Assembly (NCBI GenBank): GCA_016285145.1
Contig: JAEEQE010000032.1
Location: forward strand, 1 to 39,334
Length of the DNA stretch: 39,334 bases
Reading direction: 5' to 3'
DNA from: Bacteroidales bacterium
GTDB lineage: Bacteria; Bacteroidota; Bacteroidia; Bacteroidales; WCHB1-69
The notes under the pieces are model-generated. The model was not told the origin of the DNA. It searched no databases and saw only the letters and a program-made list of their open reading frames with translations. Positions 7,467 to 15,404 of the stretch are shown in pieces; the stretch's first letter is position 1, and every line of letters begins with the position of its first letter. The position numbers and the translations under genes were made by a program.

Positions 7467-8033
7467 ATGCAAGGTAAAGTCATCATCGTATCAGCACCTT
7501 CCGGTGCCGGGAAAACATCCATTGTGCGGCATCTCCTGCAGGCCGTCCCCGAACTCCAGTTCTCCATTTCCGCCACCACGCGCGCCAAGCGCGATTACGA
7601 GACCGACGGCAAGGACTATTATTTCATCACCCCGGACGAATTCAAAAAACGCTTGGACAACGACGAGTTTTTGGAATGGCAGGAGGTGTATGAGAACCAA
7701 TATTACGGTTCCCTGAAGAGCGAGGTGGAACGCATCTGGCAGAACGGCCAGACGGTCATTTTCGATGTGGACGTATTGGGCGGCTTGAATATCAAGAAGT
7801 TCTACGACGAACATGCTTTAGCCATCTTCATTGAACCGCCCTCCGTTGAAGAGCTGGCCAACCGGCTTCGCAACCGGGGCACGGAGTCTCCCGAATCGTT
7901 CCAAAAACGGCTTGACAAAGCCGAATACGAGCTTTCCTTCTCTTCCCAATTCGACAAAATAATACTGAACGACGTGCTGGAGCAGGCGCAGGAGGAGACC
8001 ATCCAGCTGGTCAAAGATTTTTTAAACGAATAG
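7467..8033 (+). CDS. gmk: Guanylate kinase
   Basis: The 188-residue enzyme phosphorylates GMP to GDP with ATP, an essential step in GTP synthesis. The P-loop SAPSGAGKTS is at residues 9-18. The GMP-binding segment with ISATTRAKRDYETDGKDYYF (S and R contact GMP) follows, then FLEWQEVYENQYYGS and the lid region with LRNRGTESPESFQKRL. Length is typical (about 190). The open frame extends upstream through the lipoprotein relic to 6978, but the ATG at 7467 places the P-loop correctly and lies after a -7 element. In many relatives gmk follows yicC; here it follows gene debris. It ends 4 bases before the next start. Confidence 0.95.
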   Translation: MQGKVIIVSAPSGAGKTSIVRHLLQAVPELQFSISATTRAKRDYETDGKDYYFITPDEFKKRLDNDEFLEWQEVYENQYYGSLKSEVERIWQNGQTVIFDVDVLGGLNIKKFYDEHALAIFIEPPSVEELANRLRNRGTESPESFQKRLDKAEYELSFSSQFDKIILNDVLEQAQEETIQLVKDFLNE

Positions 8034-8037
8034 AGAT

Positions 8038-8850
8038 ATGGACAACCTGAACTACCAACAGATCTGCGAAGAAGTGGTGACACTGGCCCGGCACGTGGGC
8101 TTGTGGCTGTGCAGCGAACGGCAGAACCTCGCCAGCGTCAAGATGAAAGCGAAGGGCGTTCACGACTACGTGACGCAGTTTGACAAAGAATCCGAGAGAA
8201 CCATTGTAGCCAAGCTCAAGGAGTTGGTGCCGGAGGCGGGGTTCATCGCCGAGGAGGACACCGAGCGCGGGTTGGAGGAACAGTACAACTGGATTGTGGA
8301 CCCTTTGGACGGCACCACGAACTTCATCCACGGCCTGCCGCCCACCGCCATCAGCATCGCCTTGAAAGAATATGACGAGATTGTTGTCGGAGTGGTCTAT
8401 GAAATATGGCGTGACGAATGTTTTTACGCCTATAAAGACGGCAAAGCCTATCTGAACGGCTATCCGATCCATGTGAGCCACTGCTCCAAGCTGGACGCTT
8501 CGCTGTTAGCCACGGGCTTCCCCTATTCAGACTTCTCCATTCTGGATCCTTTCATGCGCTACATGCGATGGTCGATGCAGCACACCCACGGGTTGCGCCG
8601 GTTAGGCTCCGCCGCCACGGATCTTGTGTACGTGGCGTGCGGGCGCTGTGACGGCTACTTCGAGTACGGCATGAAACCCTACGACGTGGCGGCGGGCGCC
8701 TTCATCATCCAGCAGGCCGGCGGCCAGGTCTCCGACTTCTCCGGCGGCAACAACTGGCTCTTCGGCGGCGAGATCATCGCCTCCGGACCCGACCTGTTCC
8801 CTGAATTCCAACAATCCGTCAAACACTTCCTAATCGACAACCCCGAATGA
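8038..8850 (+). CDS. Inositol monophosphatase family phosphatase
   Basis: The 270-residue protein carries the metal-dependent phosphatase motifs of the family: the first ligand segment FIAEEDTERG (about residues 67-76), the signature WIVDPLDGTTNFIHG (about 84-98), and the C-terminal KPYDVAAGAFIIQQAGG, where the usual WDxAAG tryptophan is tyrosine but the aspartate ligand is kept. Members dephosphorylate myo-inositol phosphate or related sugar phosphates, or act as 3'-phosphoadenosine phosphatases (CysQ); the exact substrate cannot be read from sequence. It follows gmk by 4 bases and overlaps the next gene by 4 bases (ATGA), so the run is one transcription unit. Confidence 0.9.
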   Translation: MDNLNYQQICEEVVTLARHVGLWLCSERQNLASVKMKAKGVHDYVTQFDKESERTIVAKLKELVPEAGFIAEEDTERGLEEQYNWIVDPLDGTTNFIHGLPPTAISIALKEYDEIVVGVVYEIWRDECFYAYKDGKAYLNGYPIHVSHCSKLDASLLATGFPYSDFSILDPFMRYMRWSMQHTHGLRRLGSAATDLVYVACGRCDGYFEYGMKPYDVAAGAFIIQQAGGQVSDFSGGNNWLFGGEIIASGPDLFPEFQQSVKHFLIDNPE

Positions 8851-9962
8851 GCCGCATCGCCATCATCGGTGCCGGAGCCTCCGGCCTCTTCTTGACGAAG
8901 AAACTGTCGGAATATGCCGATTGCCAGGTATATGTTTTCGAGCGGTGCCGGAACGTGGGCACCAAACTGCGCGCGTCCGGCGGGGGCAAAGCCAACCTCT
9001 TCAACGAACACATCGACACGGAGGGGTACAACCATCCCGAATTTGCACGGCAGCTGCTGCAGCAAGTCACGCCCGAACGGCTCCGACAGGCATTTGAACA
9101 GATGGGACTGACCCTGATTGCCGACGAGGAGGGACGCGTCTATCCCAGCAGCCAGTTCTCGCAGACCGTCGTGGACCTTCTGTGGGAGCCCGAGCAGGAA
9201 AACCGCCACGCCATCCTTGAACATGAAGTGAGACATCTGGAAAACAGGGAAGGCAAGTGGCACATTGACGACTTTCCCGTAGCCTTTGACTATGTGGTGC
9301 TGGCCTCCGGAACTCCTGCCAATATGATTTCCAAGAACCGGAAAGACTACAACCGCTTTTTGGACAACCTCAATCTGAACATCCATCCGTTCCAACCTTC
9401 TTTGGTGGGATTCACTATTGAGGATTACCCCAAATCCCTTGCCGGTTGCCGCACACGCGTCATTGCCGACCTGTGGCAGGGTAAAAGCCTCATCCACCGC
9501 GAGGCCGGGGAAGTGACTTTCAAGGAGGACGGCATCTCCGGCATTGTGATCCTGAACCTGTCGGCCTATTATAACCGGCTTTCTTCCAAGGAGAACTGTT
9601 TCCTGCAACTCAACCTCATCTACCACGACGAGCACTTCAACGCCGAAGCGCACCTGCAACGGTTCCACACATTGAAAGGCGTGCTGCATCCCAAACTCAA
9701 CGCCCTCTACGAGCAGAAGCCTTTTGATGTGAACCATTTCAAACTGAAAATCTCCGGCACCTACGCCATTGACTTCGCCCAGGTGTGCCACGGCGGCATC
9801 GACTTGCAGGAGGTGAGACCCGACTTCTCCCTGAAACGTTTCCCAGGACTCCTTGCCATGGGCGAAATGCTTGACATGGACGGCATCTGCGGCGGATACA
9901 ACCTGTTCTTCGCCTTCGCCTCCGCCCTTATCGTATATCAATCCATCACTTGTAAACCATAA
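8847..9962 (+). CDS. BaiN/YhiN-like (HI0933 family) FAD-dependent oxidoreductase
   Basis: The 371-residue flavoprotein begins with a Rossmann dinucleotide motif, IAIIGAGASGLFLTKKL. It has the family's second motif, RASGGGKANLFN (usually SGGGRCNxTN), near residue 50, and the C-terminal FAD motif GEMLDMDGICGGYNLFFAFA. Members use NAD(P)H and FAD; some reduce bile-acid intermediates, but most have unknown substrates. Length is slightly below the usual 400. It shares ATGA with the upstream gene, and the helicase gene starts 4 bases after its stop. I would not infer a bile-acid role from this sequence alone. Confidence 0.88.
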   Translation: MSRIAIIGAGASGLFLTKKLSEYADCQVYVFERCRNVGTKLRASGGGKANLFNEHIDTEGYNHPEFARQLLQQVTPERLRQAFEQMGLTLIADEEGRVYPSSQFSQTVVDLLWEPEQENRHAILEHEVRHLENREGKWHIDDFPVAFDYVVLASGTPANMISKNRKDYNRFLDNLNLNIHPFQPSLVGFTIEDYPKSLAGCRTRVIADLWQGKSLIHREAGEVTFKEDGISGIVILNLSAYYNRLSSKENCFLQLNLIYHDEHFNAEAHLQRFHTLKGVLHPKLNALYEQKPFDVNHFKLKISGTYAIDFAQVCHGGIDLQEVRPDFSLKRFPGLLAMGEMLDMDGICGGYNLFFAFASALIVYQSITCKP

Positions 9963-9966
9963 AACC

Positions 9967-12900
9967 ATGTTCACTACCTATTCGGCATCCGCCGGTGCCG
10001 GCAAGACCACCAATCTGGTGGCAGATTACCTCACCCTGTGTTTCCGATATGACAGCAAGCGCATCGGCCAAGCGGACGTGGAACTGCATCTGGACCTGTT
10101 TCAGAAGATTCTGGGCATCACGTTCACCAACAACGCCGCCGGGGAGATGAAAGACCGCATCGTGCGCACACTGACTGCCTTCGCCTTTGAATCAGCCGAC
10201 CAAATCGACGGCAGTGCCAAAGCCATCTATAACATGGTAGTGACAAAGCTCTTCGGCACAAACCCGCCCAACCCGAATGTGGTTGCCCGGTTTATCCAAC
10301 GGGAATCCAAAGAGTTGCTCCAGCGCATCTTGTACGACTACGCACGATTTACCATCTCCACCATTGACAGTTTCTTCCAACGCGTCATCCGCTCCTCCGC
10401 CATCAGCCTCAAACTCAGTCTCACCTACTCCGTCCTGATTGAGATGGACGAGTTCTACATCGAGGCCATCGACCAGCTGCTGAATGAATTGTCTGCCGAC
10501 TCCAATTTAGCCAAACGGATTATCGCCCTGTTGGACAACAGCATGGAGGAGACAGGCAACCTCAACATCGACAGGGAGTTGCGGGACGCCTTGGACATCC
10601 TTTACAACAATGCGGAAAAGAACTACCAATATCTCCAAATCCTTCGCAACACAAATGCCGACACCATCCGCGAAAACAACGCGAAGATCCGCGCATGGCT
10701 TCGTAAAACACCTGACGAGCTGCGCGAGAGCATCCGACAAACGGCCCAGGAAGGCAGCAACTGGATGGCCCGCCTTACAGGACTGAACTTGAACAGTCCC
10801 TCCTTCGGACACTGGTTTGAAGACATTTTGAACGACCCCATTGCTTTTTATCAGGAAGATATCGGAAAATTCCAGAACAAGAAAACAGGCGGTTATCTCA
10901 AAAAGGCGACTCCCACCAGCGACGAAGCCGCCCTCTTGGACGAGGTGATACCGCATGTGGAAAAATGTTTCAACCAGATTCGCGACCTCTTAAAAGACTC
11001 TGTACGACAATATCTGGATTACAAAATCCTAATCAAAAACGCCGACAAGCTCACCCTTCTGACCGATTTGCAGAAAAAGATGGAGGAGATCAAACAGCAG
11101 AACAATTTCTTCATCCTCAACGAATCCAACACCCTGATATACGAAACAATCCAGAATCGGGGTTATGAATACATATACGACCGCATCCGTTTCGACAACT
11201 TCTTCATTGATGAATTTCAAGACACCTCTCAAATGCAATGGGACGACCTGAAGCCCCTCATCATCAACAACGCCCTTGCCAACGGACGAGACGTGTCGCT
11301 GTTCGGGGATGTGAAACAGGCCATCTACCGGTTCCGCAACGGCGACGCCGATCTCTTCTACAAACTCACCGACCTCAACCGGCTCCAAACCGACCCCGAC
11401 CTGCGTCTGGTCACGAAAGAGACTTACCATTCCGAGCCGCTCCAGAAAAATTTCCGTTCCCTCGCCTCGGTGGTCACTTTCAACAATCTGTTTTTCAAAT
11501 ATTATTCCCAAGCAAAAAAACTGGACAAGTATTACGCCACCGGATTGGAGCAGGATGTCGTGAAAAAGGAGCCAGGCCTGGTACAAGTGTATATCGGGGC
11601 CTCCAATAGCGACAAGAAAGACCTCGCTCCCCGTTCCCATTTCCAACCCGGGGATGATTTCATACATGCCATAAAAGAGGATCCGGACATCACGGTGCTG
11701 GATGCGCAGGTACTCTTTGCCGTCAAGGATGCGCTGATGCGCGGATATGAGGAAGGAGACATCGCCGTGCTCTATTCCGGCAATGACAACTGCACCCGAA
11801 TGAGCAACCTCATGTTAAAGCAGGGCTGGAATGTCATCACTGAAAAAGCTCTGACACTCAACACATCCGCAGAGGTGAACCTCATCATCCAAACCCTCCG
11901 GCACCTGATTCGTCCCAAAGACCTGCTGTCACAAGCCACCATCCTCCATTTTCTCTCCCGTATCCATCAGCGAGAGAAAAGCATGGAGGAAATCCTGTTC
12001 GCACTCCACGCCGACTCCAATTTCCGGGACCTGATGAAACAGGAGTTCAACCTCCACATCCCCCGTGAGGAGTGGCAGTCACAACCCTTCTGGATTCTCG
12101 TTCGGGAAATTATCGGCTTTTACGGATTGGACAAGCTGCAGAGCCCTTTTGTTGTCTGTTTTGAAAACGTGGTTCTCAACTATCTGAAAACCCACACCGG
12201 CGAGATCACCGCATTTTTGGGCTGGTGGCAGATGACCAACGACACCAAGAACCCACCTGCCATAAAACTAACCGGCAAACATAACGCCATCACCGTCAGC
12301 ACCATCCATAAATCCAAAGGTTTGGAATACCCGGTTGTCATCCTGCCCTACACATCCTTCTCAAACAGGCTGAAACCCATCTGGGCCAAAATTTCGGACA
12401 CAGAAGTCGCTTATATTGAATTGAGCAAAGAGGCTTGTATGGGTTCTTCCTACGAGCAGCAATATTTAGATGAGAGCGAAAGCCGCGGTATGGACACCTT
12501 GAATCTATTGTATGTGGCCCACACCCGTGCCAGCGAGATGCTGTATATCATCACCAAATGCAGCAAAAGTGGCGGGGACGGCTACGGCGACCATCTGCTC
12601 TCCTTCTGCAACAACGAGCCCCATCCGAACGGCGGCTTGCTTTTTGAGCAAGACACGGAAGACAAACAGTTTTACTACTTCGGAAACCGGGAATGGAAAA
12701 AGAAAAACAAGAAAGAAACGGACAAAAAATCCCAAGAGCATATCATCCCCAAAGTTGTCTTGTCCGATTTCTCCATTGACACACTCCGTTTTGAAAGTCA
12801 GGAAACCTTGGCCGAGGACGATCCGAGGGTGGAAGGGACCTTTGTTCACGATTTCCTGTCCGGATTGGCGGTTTTCCCCACCTCGGCAGCGGAAATCGAC

Positions 12901-13212
12901 ACCTTCATCGCCGATGTGGAGGCCGGACGGAGGGAGCGTCTGCGGACCGCTTTACAGCGCATTCTGGAAGATGACATCCTGCGGCCCTGCTTCGCTCCCG
13001 GCGCAGACGTGCGCAACGAGATCACCATTCTGGACAGCCACGGCAACCAGCATCGTCCCGACCGTGTGGTGTTCCTGCCCGATAAAGTGATGGTTATCGA
13101 CTACAAGACGGGGCAGCCGCACCCACAATACGAGCAGCAGGTGGAAACCTATTGTTCCCTGCTACGTGAGATGGGTTATGAGAATGTGGAAGGGAGATTG
13201 TTGTATGTTTAA
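9967..13212 (+). CDS. UvrD/AddA-like helicase with C-terminal PD-(D/E)XK nuclease
   Basis: The 1081-residue protein starts at the ATG at 9967. The Walker A motif SASAGAGKTT lies at residues 6-15, as in AddA/RecB-type superfamily 1 helicases, so no upstream start is needed. Walker B and motif II read FFIDEFQDTSQMQWDDL (near residue 415). The next helicase motifs include DVKQAIYRFRNGDADLF and, further on, AITVSTIHKSKGLEYPVVIL and LLYVAHTRAS. The C-terminus carries a RecB-type nuclease core, VMVIDYKTGQPHPQYEQQVE. It would process double-strand DNA ends for recombination repair. The usual AddB partner is not in the window. Its stop lies 3 bases from the stop of prfA on the other strand. Confidence 0.9.
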   Translation: MFTTYSASAGAGKTTNLVADYLTLCFRYDSKRIGQADVELHLDLFQKILGITFTNNAAGEMKDRIVRTLTAFAFESADQIDGSAKAIYNMVVTKLFGTNPPNPNVVARFIQRESKELLQRILYDYARFTISTIDSFFQRVIRSSAISLKLSLTYSVLIEMDEFYIEAIDQLLNELSADSNLAKRIIALLDNSMEETGNLNIDRELRDALDILYNNAEKNYQYLQILRNTNADTIRENNAKIRAWLRKTPDELRESIRQTAQEGSNWMARLTGLNLNSPSFGHWFEDILNDPIAFYQEDIGKFQNKKTGGYLKKATPTSDEAALLDEVIPHVEKCFNQIRDLLKDSVRQYLDYKILIKNADKLTLLTDLQKKMEEIKQQNNFFILNESNTLIYETIQNRGYEYIYDRIRFDNFFIDEFQDTSQMQWDDLKPLIINNALANGRDVSLFGDVKQAIYRFRNGDADLFYKLTDLNRLQTDPDLRLVTKETYHSEPLQKNFRSLASVVTFNNLFFKYYSQAKKLDKYYATGLEQDVVKKEPGLVQVYIGASNSDKKDLAPRSHFQPGDDFIHAIKEDPDITVLDAQVLFAVKDALMRGYEEGDIAVLYSGNDNCTRMSNLMLKQGWNVITEKALTLNTSAEVNLIIQTLRHLIRPKDLLSQATILHFLSRIHQREKSMEEILFALHADSNFRDLMKQEFNLHIPREEWQSQPFWILVREIIGFYGLDKLQSPFVVCFENVVLNYLKTHTGEITAFLGWWQMTNDTKNPPAIKLTGKHNAITVSTIHKSKGLEYPVVILPYTSFSNRLKPIWAKISDTEVAYIELSKEACMGSSYEQQYLDESESRGMDTLNLLYVAHTRASEMLYIITKCSKSGGDGYGDHLLSFCNNEPHPNGGLLFEQDTEDKQFYYFGNREWKKKNKKETDKKSQEHIIPKVVLSDFSIDTLRFESQETLAEDDPRVEGTFVHDFLSGLAVFPTSAAEIDTFIADVEAGRRERLRTALQRILEDDILRPCFAPGADVRNEITILDSHGNQHRPDRVVFLPDKVMVIDYKTGQPHPQYEQQVETYCSLLREMGYENVEGRLLYV

Positions 13213-13215
13213 CGA

Positions 13216-14295
13216 TTATTCCACTGCCTCTTTCAGGCGTTCGGCGTTCTCGGCCACTTGCAAGGCTTGAAGCACCTCTTCAATATCCCCGTTCATGAAA
13301 TTGGCAAGATTATACATGGTATAATTGATGCGGTGATCGGTCACGCGGTTCTGCGGGTAATTATACGTACGGATTTTGGCGGAACGATCGCCGGTGGAGA
13401 CCATCGTCTTACGTTTGGAAGCGATTTCGTCCAAGTACTTCTTGTATTCCATCTCAAAGAGACGGGTACGCAGCACACGCATGGCCTTTTCGAGATTCTT
13501 GATTTGCGATTTCTCATCCTGGATAGAGACCACGATGCCCGTGGGGATGTGAGTGAGGCGCACGGCGGAATAGGTCGTGTTGACGCACTGACCGCCAGGG
13601 CCGGAGGCGCAGAATGTCTCCTTCTTGATATCGCTCTGCTTCAGGTCCACATCAAACTCATCGGCCTCGGGCAGCACCACCACGGAGGCGGCGGACGTGT
13701 GCACGCGGCCCTGCGATTCCGTCTGCGGCACGCGCTGCACGCGGTGCACGCCGGACTCGTACTTCATGATGCCATAGACACCCTCGCCGTTCACGGCAAA
13801 GTCAATCTCCTTGTAACCGCCCACTGTGCCTTCCGTCATCGAAAGGACCTCTATCTTCCAACCTTTCTTGTCACAATAGTGCTGGTACATGCGGAAAAGG
13901 TCGCCGGCGAAGATGCTGGCCTCGTCGCCACCGGTACCGGCGCGGATCTCCATCTGGGCGTTCTTGCTGTCCTGCGGGTCGGAGGGCAGCAACAGGAACC
14001 GGATATCCTCCTCCAACTGGTCCTTTTCAGCCTGGAACGTGTCTAACTCCAGTTTAGCCATCTCGCGGAACTCCTCATCCTTCTCATTGGCCAATATATC
14101 CTTGGCGTTGGCGATGTTGCCAATCACATCCTTATATTTCTTATAGGCATCCACCACCGCCTGCAAGTCCTTGTAGTCCTTGCTCATCTTGATAAACTTC
14201 TTCATATCCGACATGGCATCGGGTTTGGTGATATCCTCGCCAATTTGCAGCCAACGTTGGTAGATTTGTTCCAATTTTTCCAGTAAATCGTTCAT
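13216..14295 (-). CDS. prfA: Peptide chain release factor 1
   Basis: The 359-residue protein recognises UAA and UAG stop codons and triggers peptide release. It has the GGQ loop (ASGPGGQCVNTT, near residue 230) whose glutamine is methylated in bacteria. The preceding segment HRVQRVPQTESQGRVHTSAA is typical, and the C-terminus carries IRTYNYPQNRVTDHRI. The codon-recognition domain lies in the first half. Length matches the family. It has its own -7 element at 14321-14328, divergent from purE, and converges on the helicase gene without an intervening terminator. Confidence 0.97.
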   Translation of the reverse strand: MNDLLEKLEQIYQRWLQIGEDITKPDAMSDMKKFIKMSKDYKDLQAVVDAYKKYKDVIGNIANAKDILANEKDEEFREMAKLELDTFQAEKDQLEEDIRFLLLPSDPQDSKNAQMEIRAGTGGDEASIFAGDLFRMYQHYCDKKGWKIEVLSMTEGTVGGYKEIDFAVNGEGVYGIMKYESGVHRVQRVPQTESQGRVHTSAASVVVLPEADEFDVDLKQSDIKKETFCASGPGGQCVNTTYSAVRLTHIPTGIVVSIQDEKSQIKNLEKAMRVLRTRLFEMEYKKYLDEIASKRKTMVSTGDRSAKIRTYNYPQNRVTDHRINYTMYNLANFMNGDIEEVLQALQVAENAERLKEAVE

Positions 14296-14320
14296 AAAAA
14301 GTCCTTTCTAAATTCGGCGG

Positions 14321-14328
14321 CAAAGATA
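14321..14328 (-). promoter_or_regulatory. -7 element for prfA
   Basis: The minus strand reads TATCTTTG followed by CCGCC, an exact consensus match, 25 bases before the prfA start. Confidence 0.7.
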
Positions 14329-14353
14329 CGATTAAATTTCCGTTTTTTAATAT

Positions 14354-14361
14354 TATCTTTG
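14354..14361 (+). promoter_or_regulatory. -7 element for purE
   Basis: TATCTTTG followed by C is an exact consensus match, 79 bases before the purE ATG. It leaves an untranslated leader of roughly 70 bases and is back to back with the prfA promoter. Confidence 0.7.
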
Positions 14362-14364
14362 CAG

Positions 14365-14393
14365 GCCCGATTAACGGGCGCTTTTGGCAAAAG
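14365..14393 (+). promoter_or_regulatory. Hairpin and palindrome in the purE leader
   Basis: GCCCG (14365-14369) pairs with CGGGC (14375-14379) across ATTAA, directly followed by the palindrome CTTTTG-G-CAAAAG (14381-14393). These lie at the predicted transcript start, so they could be an operator, a small attenuator or an mRNA-stability element. The structure is visible; the role is inferred. Confidence 0.4.
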
Positions 14394-14440
14394 TCGTGCC
14401 AAATAAGAAAGGACAAAACACACACGTAAAACGCACAGAT

Positions 14441-14950
14441 ATGAACGCACGAGTAAGCATCATCATGGGCAGCACATCGGACCTTCCTGTCATGGAGGCT
14501 GCCTTCAAATTCTTAGAGAGCAATGAGATACCCTTTGAGGTGTTGGCCTTGTCGGCCCACCGCACGCCCGACGAGGTGGCCGAGTATGCGAAGAGGGCGC
14601 ACACTCGGGGTGTGGAGGTCATCATCGCCGGTGCCGGCATGGCCGCGCATCTGCCGGGTGTGATCGCCGCCATGACTCCCCTGCCGGTTATCGGCGTGCC
14701 CATCAAATCGTCGTTGGAGGGGGTGGACGCCGCCCTTGCCATGCTGCAGATGCCGCCGGGCATACCTGTCGCCACGGTGGCCATCAACGGGGCACAGAAC
14801 GCCGCCATCCTTGCCATGCAGATCCTCGCCGCCGGCGACCCCGCCATGCGCGAGAAAGTGATCCGACACAAGGAAAACCTCAAACAGAAAATCGTCAAAG
14901 CCAACGCCGACCTCGCCGCCATCGACACCTATAAATTCAAGACAAACTGA
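14441..14950 (+). CDS. purE: N5-carboxyaminoimidazole ribonucleotide mutase
   Basis: The 169-residue class I PurE interconverts N5-CAIR and CAIR in purine synthesis. The N-terminal SIIMGSTSDLPVMEAA and the segment ALSAHRTPDEVAEYA hold the substrate-binding serine, aspartate and histidine-arginine residues. GAGMAAHLPGVIAA and GVPIKSSLEGVDAAL are further family motifs. The ATG at 14441 is chosen because it places the first strand right after the start; a TTG at 14384 would add an unlikely tail. No purK lies in the window. It is followed by the rpmE2 promoter. Confidence 0.95.
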   Translation: MNARVSIIMGSTSDLPVMEAAFKFLESNEIPFEVLALSAHRTPDEVAEYAKRAHTRGVEVIIAGAGMAAHLPGVIAAMTPLPVIGVPIKSSLEGVDAALAMLQMPPGIPVATVAINGAQNAAILAMQILAAGDPAMREKVIRHKENLKQKIVKANADLAAIDTYKFKTN

Positions 14951-14988
14951 GCCTTTTTTCCCTGTGGAAATAAAAAAATCGCAACTAC

Positions 14989-15018
14989 TTGATTTAATTC
15001 AAAAAAAGTGTATTTTTG
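14989..15018 (+). promoter_or_regulatory. Promoter of rpmE2 (-33 TTG and -7 TATTTTTG)
   Basis: TTG at 14989-14991 and TATTTTTG at 15011-15018 are separated by 19 bases, the textbook spacing for the Bacteroidota vegetative promoter. The 19-base core AAAAAAAGTGTATTTTTGC recurs at rpmH and at tRNA-Gln. Confidence 0.75.
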
Positions 15019-15055
15019 CACTCCAATTTTTTAGACAACAAAAATCAAAGATAAA

Positions 15056-15325
15056 ATGAAAAAAGGTATCCATCCAAAAGAGTATAGAACGGTCGTATTT
15101 AAGGACATGTCAAACGATTACGCTTTTCTGACCAAGTCCACCGTTGCTACAAAAGACACGATTCAGTGGGAAGACGGAAATGAATATCCGCTGGTAAAAT
15201 TAGAGATTTCTAACACATCTCACCCTTTCTTCACGGGTAAGATGAAACTTGTTGACACCGCAGGCCGTGTGGATAAGTTCCGCAACAAATACGCCCGCCA
15301 CTTGGATGTTAACAAGAACAAGTAA
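15056..15325 (+). CDS. rpmE2: 50S ribosomal protein L31 type B
   Basis: The 89-residue protein begins [20 protein letters not shown] and contains [20 protein letters not shown] and VDKFRNKYA, the L31 signature. It contains no cysteine, so it is the zinc-independent type B form, used by Bacteroidota as the ordinary L31. It sits alone between its own promoter and a strong terminator. Confidence 0.97.
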   Translation: MKKGIHPKEYRTVVFKDMSNDYAFLTKSTVATKDTIQWEDGNEYPLVKLEISNTSHPFFTGKMKLVDTAGRVDKFRNKYARHLDVNKNK

Positions 15326-15341
15326 ATCCATAATATTTTTG

Positions 15342-15349
15342 TACTTTTG
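15342..15349 (+). promoter_or_regulatory. -7 element for lon, next to the rpmE2 terminator
   Basis: TACTTTTG followed by C ends exactly where the left arm of the rpmE2 terminator begins. Transcription would start about 5-7 bases further, inside that arm, 50 bases before the lon ATG. Confidence 0.55.
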
Positions 15350-15387
15350 CTGACCTTTTTTGCTTGTCAAAAAAGGTCAGTTTTTTT
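15350..15387 (+). terminator. Intrinsic terminator of rpmE2
   Basis: CTGACCTTTTTT (15350-15361) pairs perfectly with AAAAAAGGTCAG (15369-15380) across GCTTGTC, followed by seven T. Confidence 0.9.
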
Positions 15388-15404
15388 ATTTTAATATCCT
15401 TTAA

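Noticed and set aside
7032-8033. A 333-residue fusion of a lipoprotein segment to guanylate kinase
   Set aside because: The upstream part lacks a proper start and family character after about residue 80; gmk has its own -7 element and a start at the expected place. Treated as debris plus gmk.
9853-9966. Upstream extension of the helicase gene
   Set aside because: It overlaps the end of the flavoprotein gene in another frame and would add 38 residues before a Walker A motif that already sits at the normal distance from the ATG at 9967.
8679-9974. 431-codon open frame on the minus strand
   Set aside because: Antisense to the inositol-phosphatase-like and flavoprotein genes, which carry full motif sets; no signal or domain in the antisense product.
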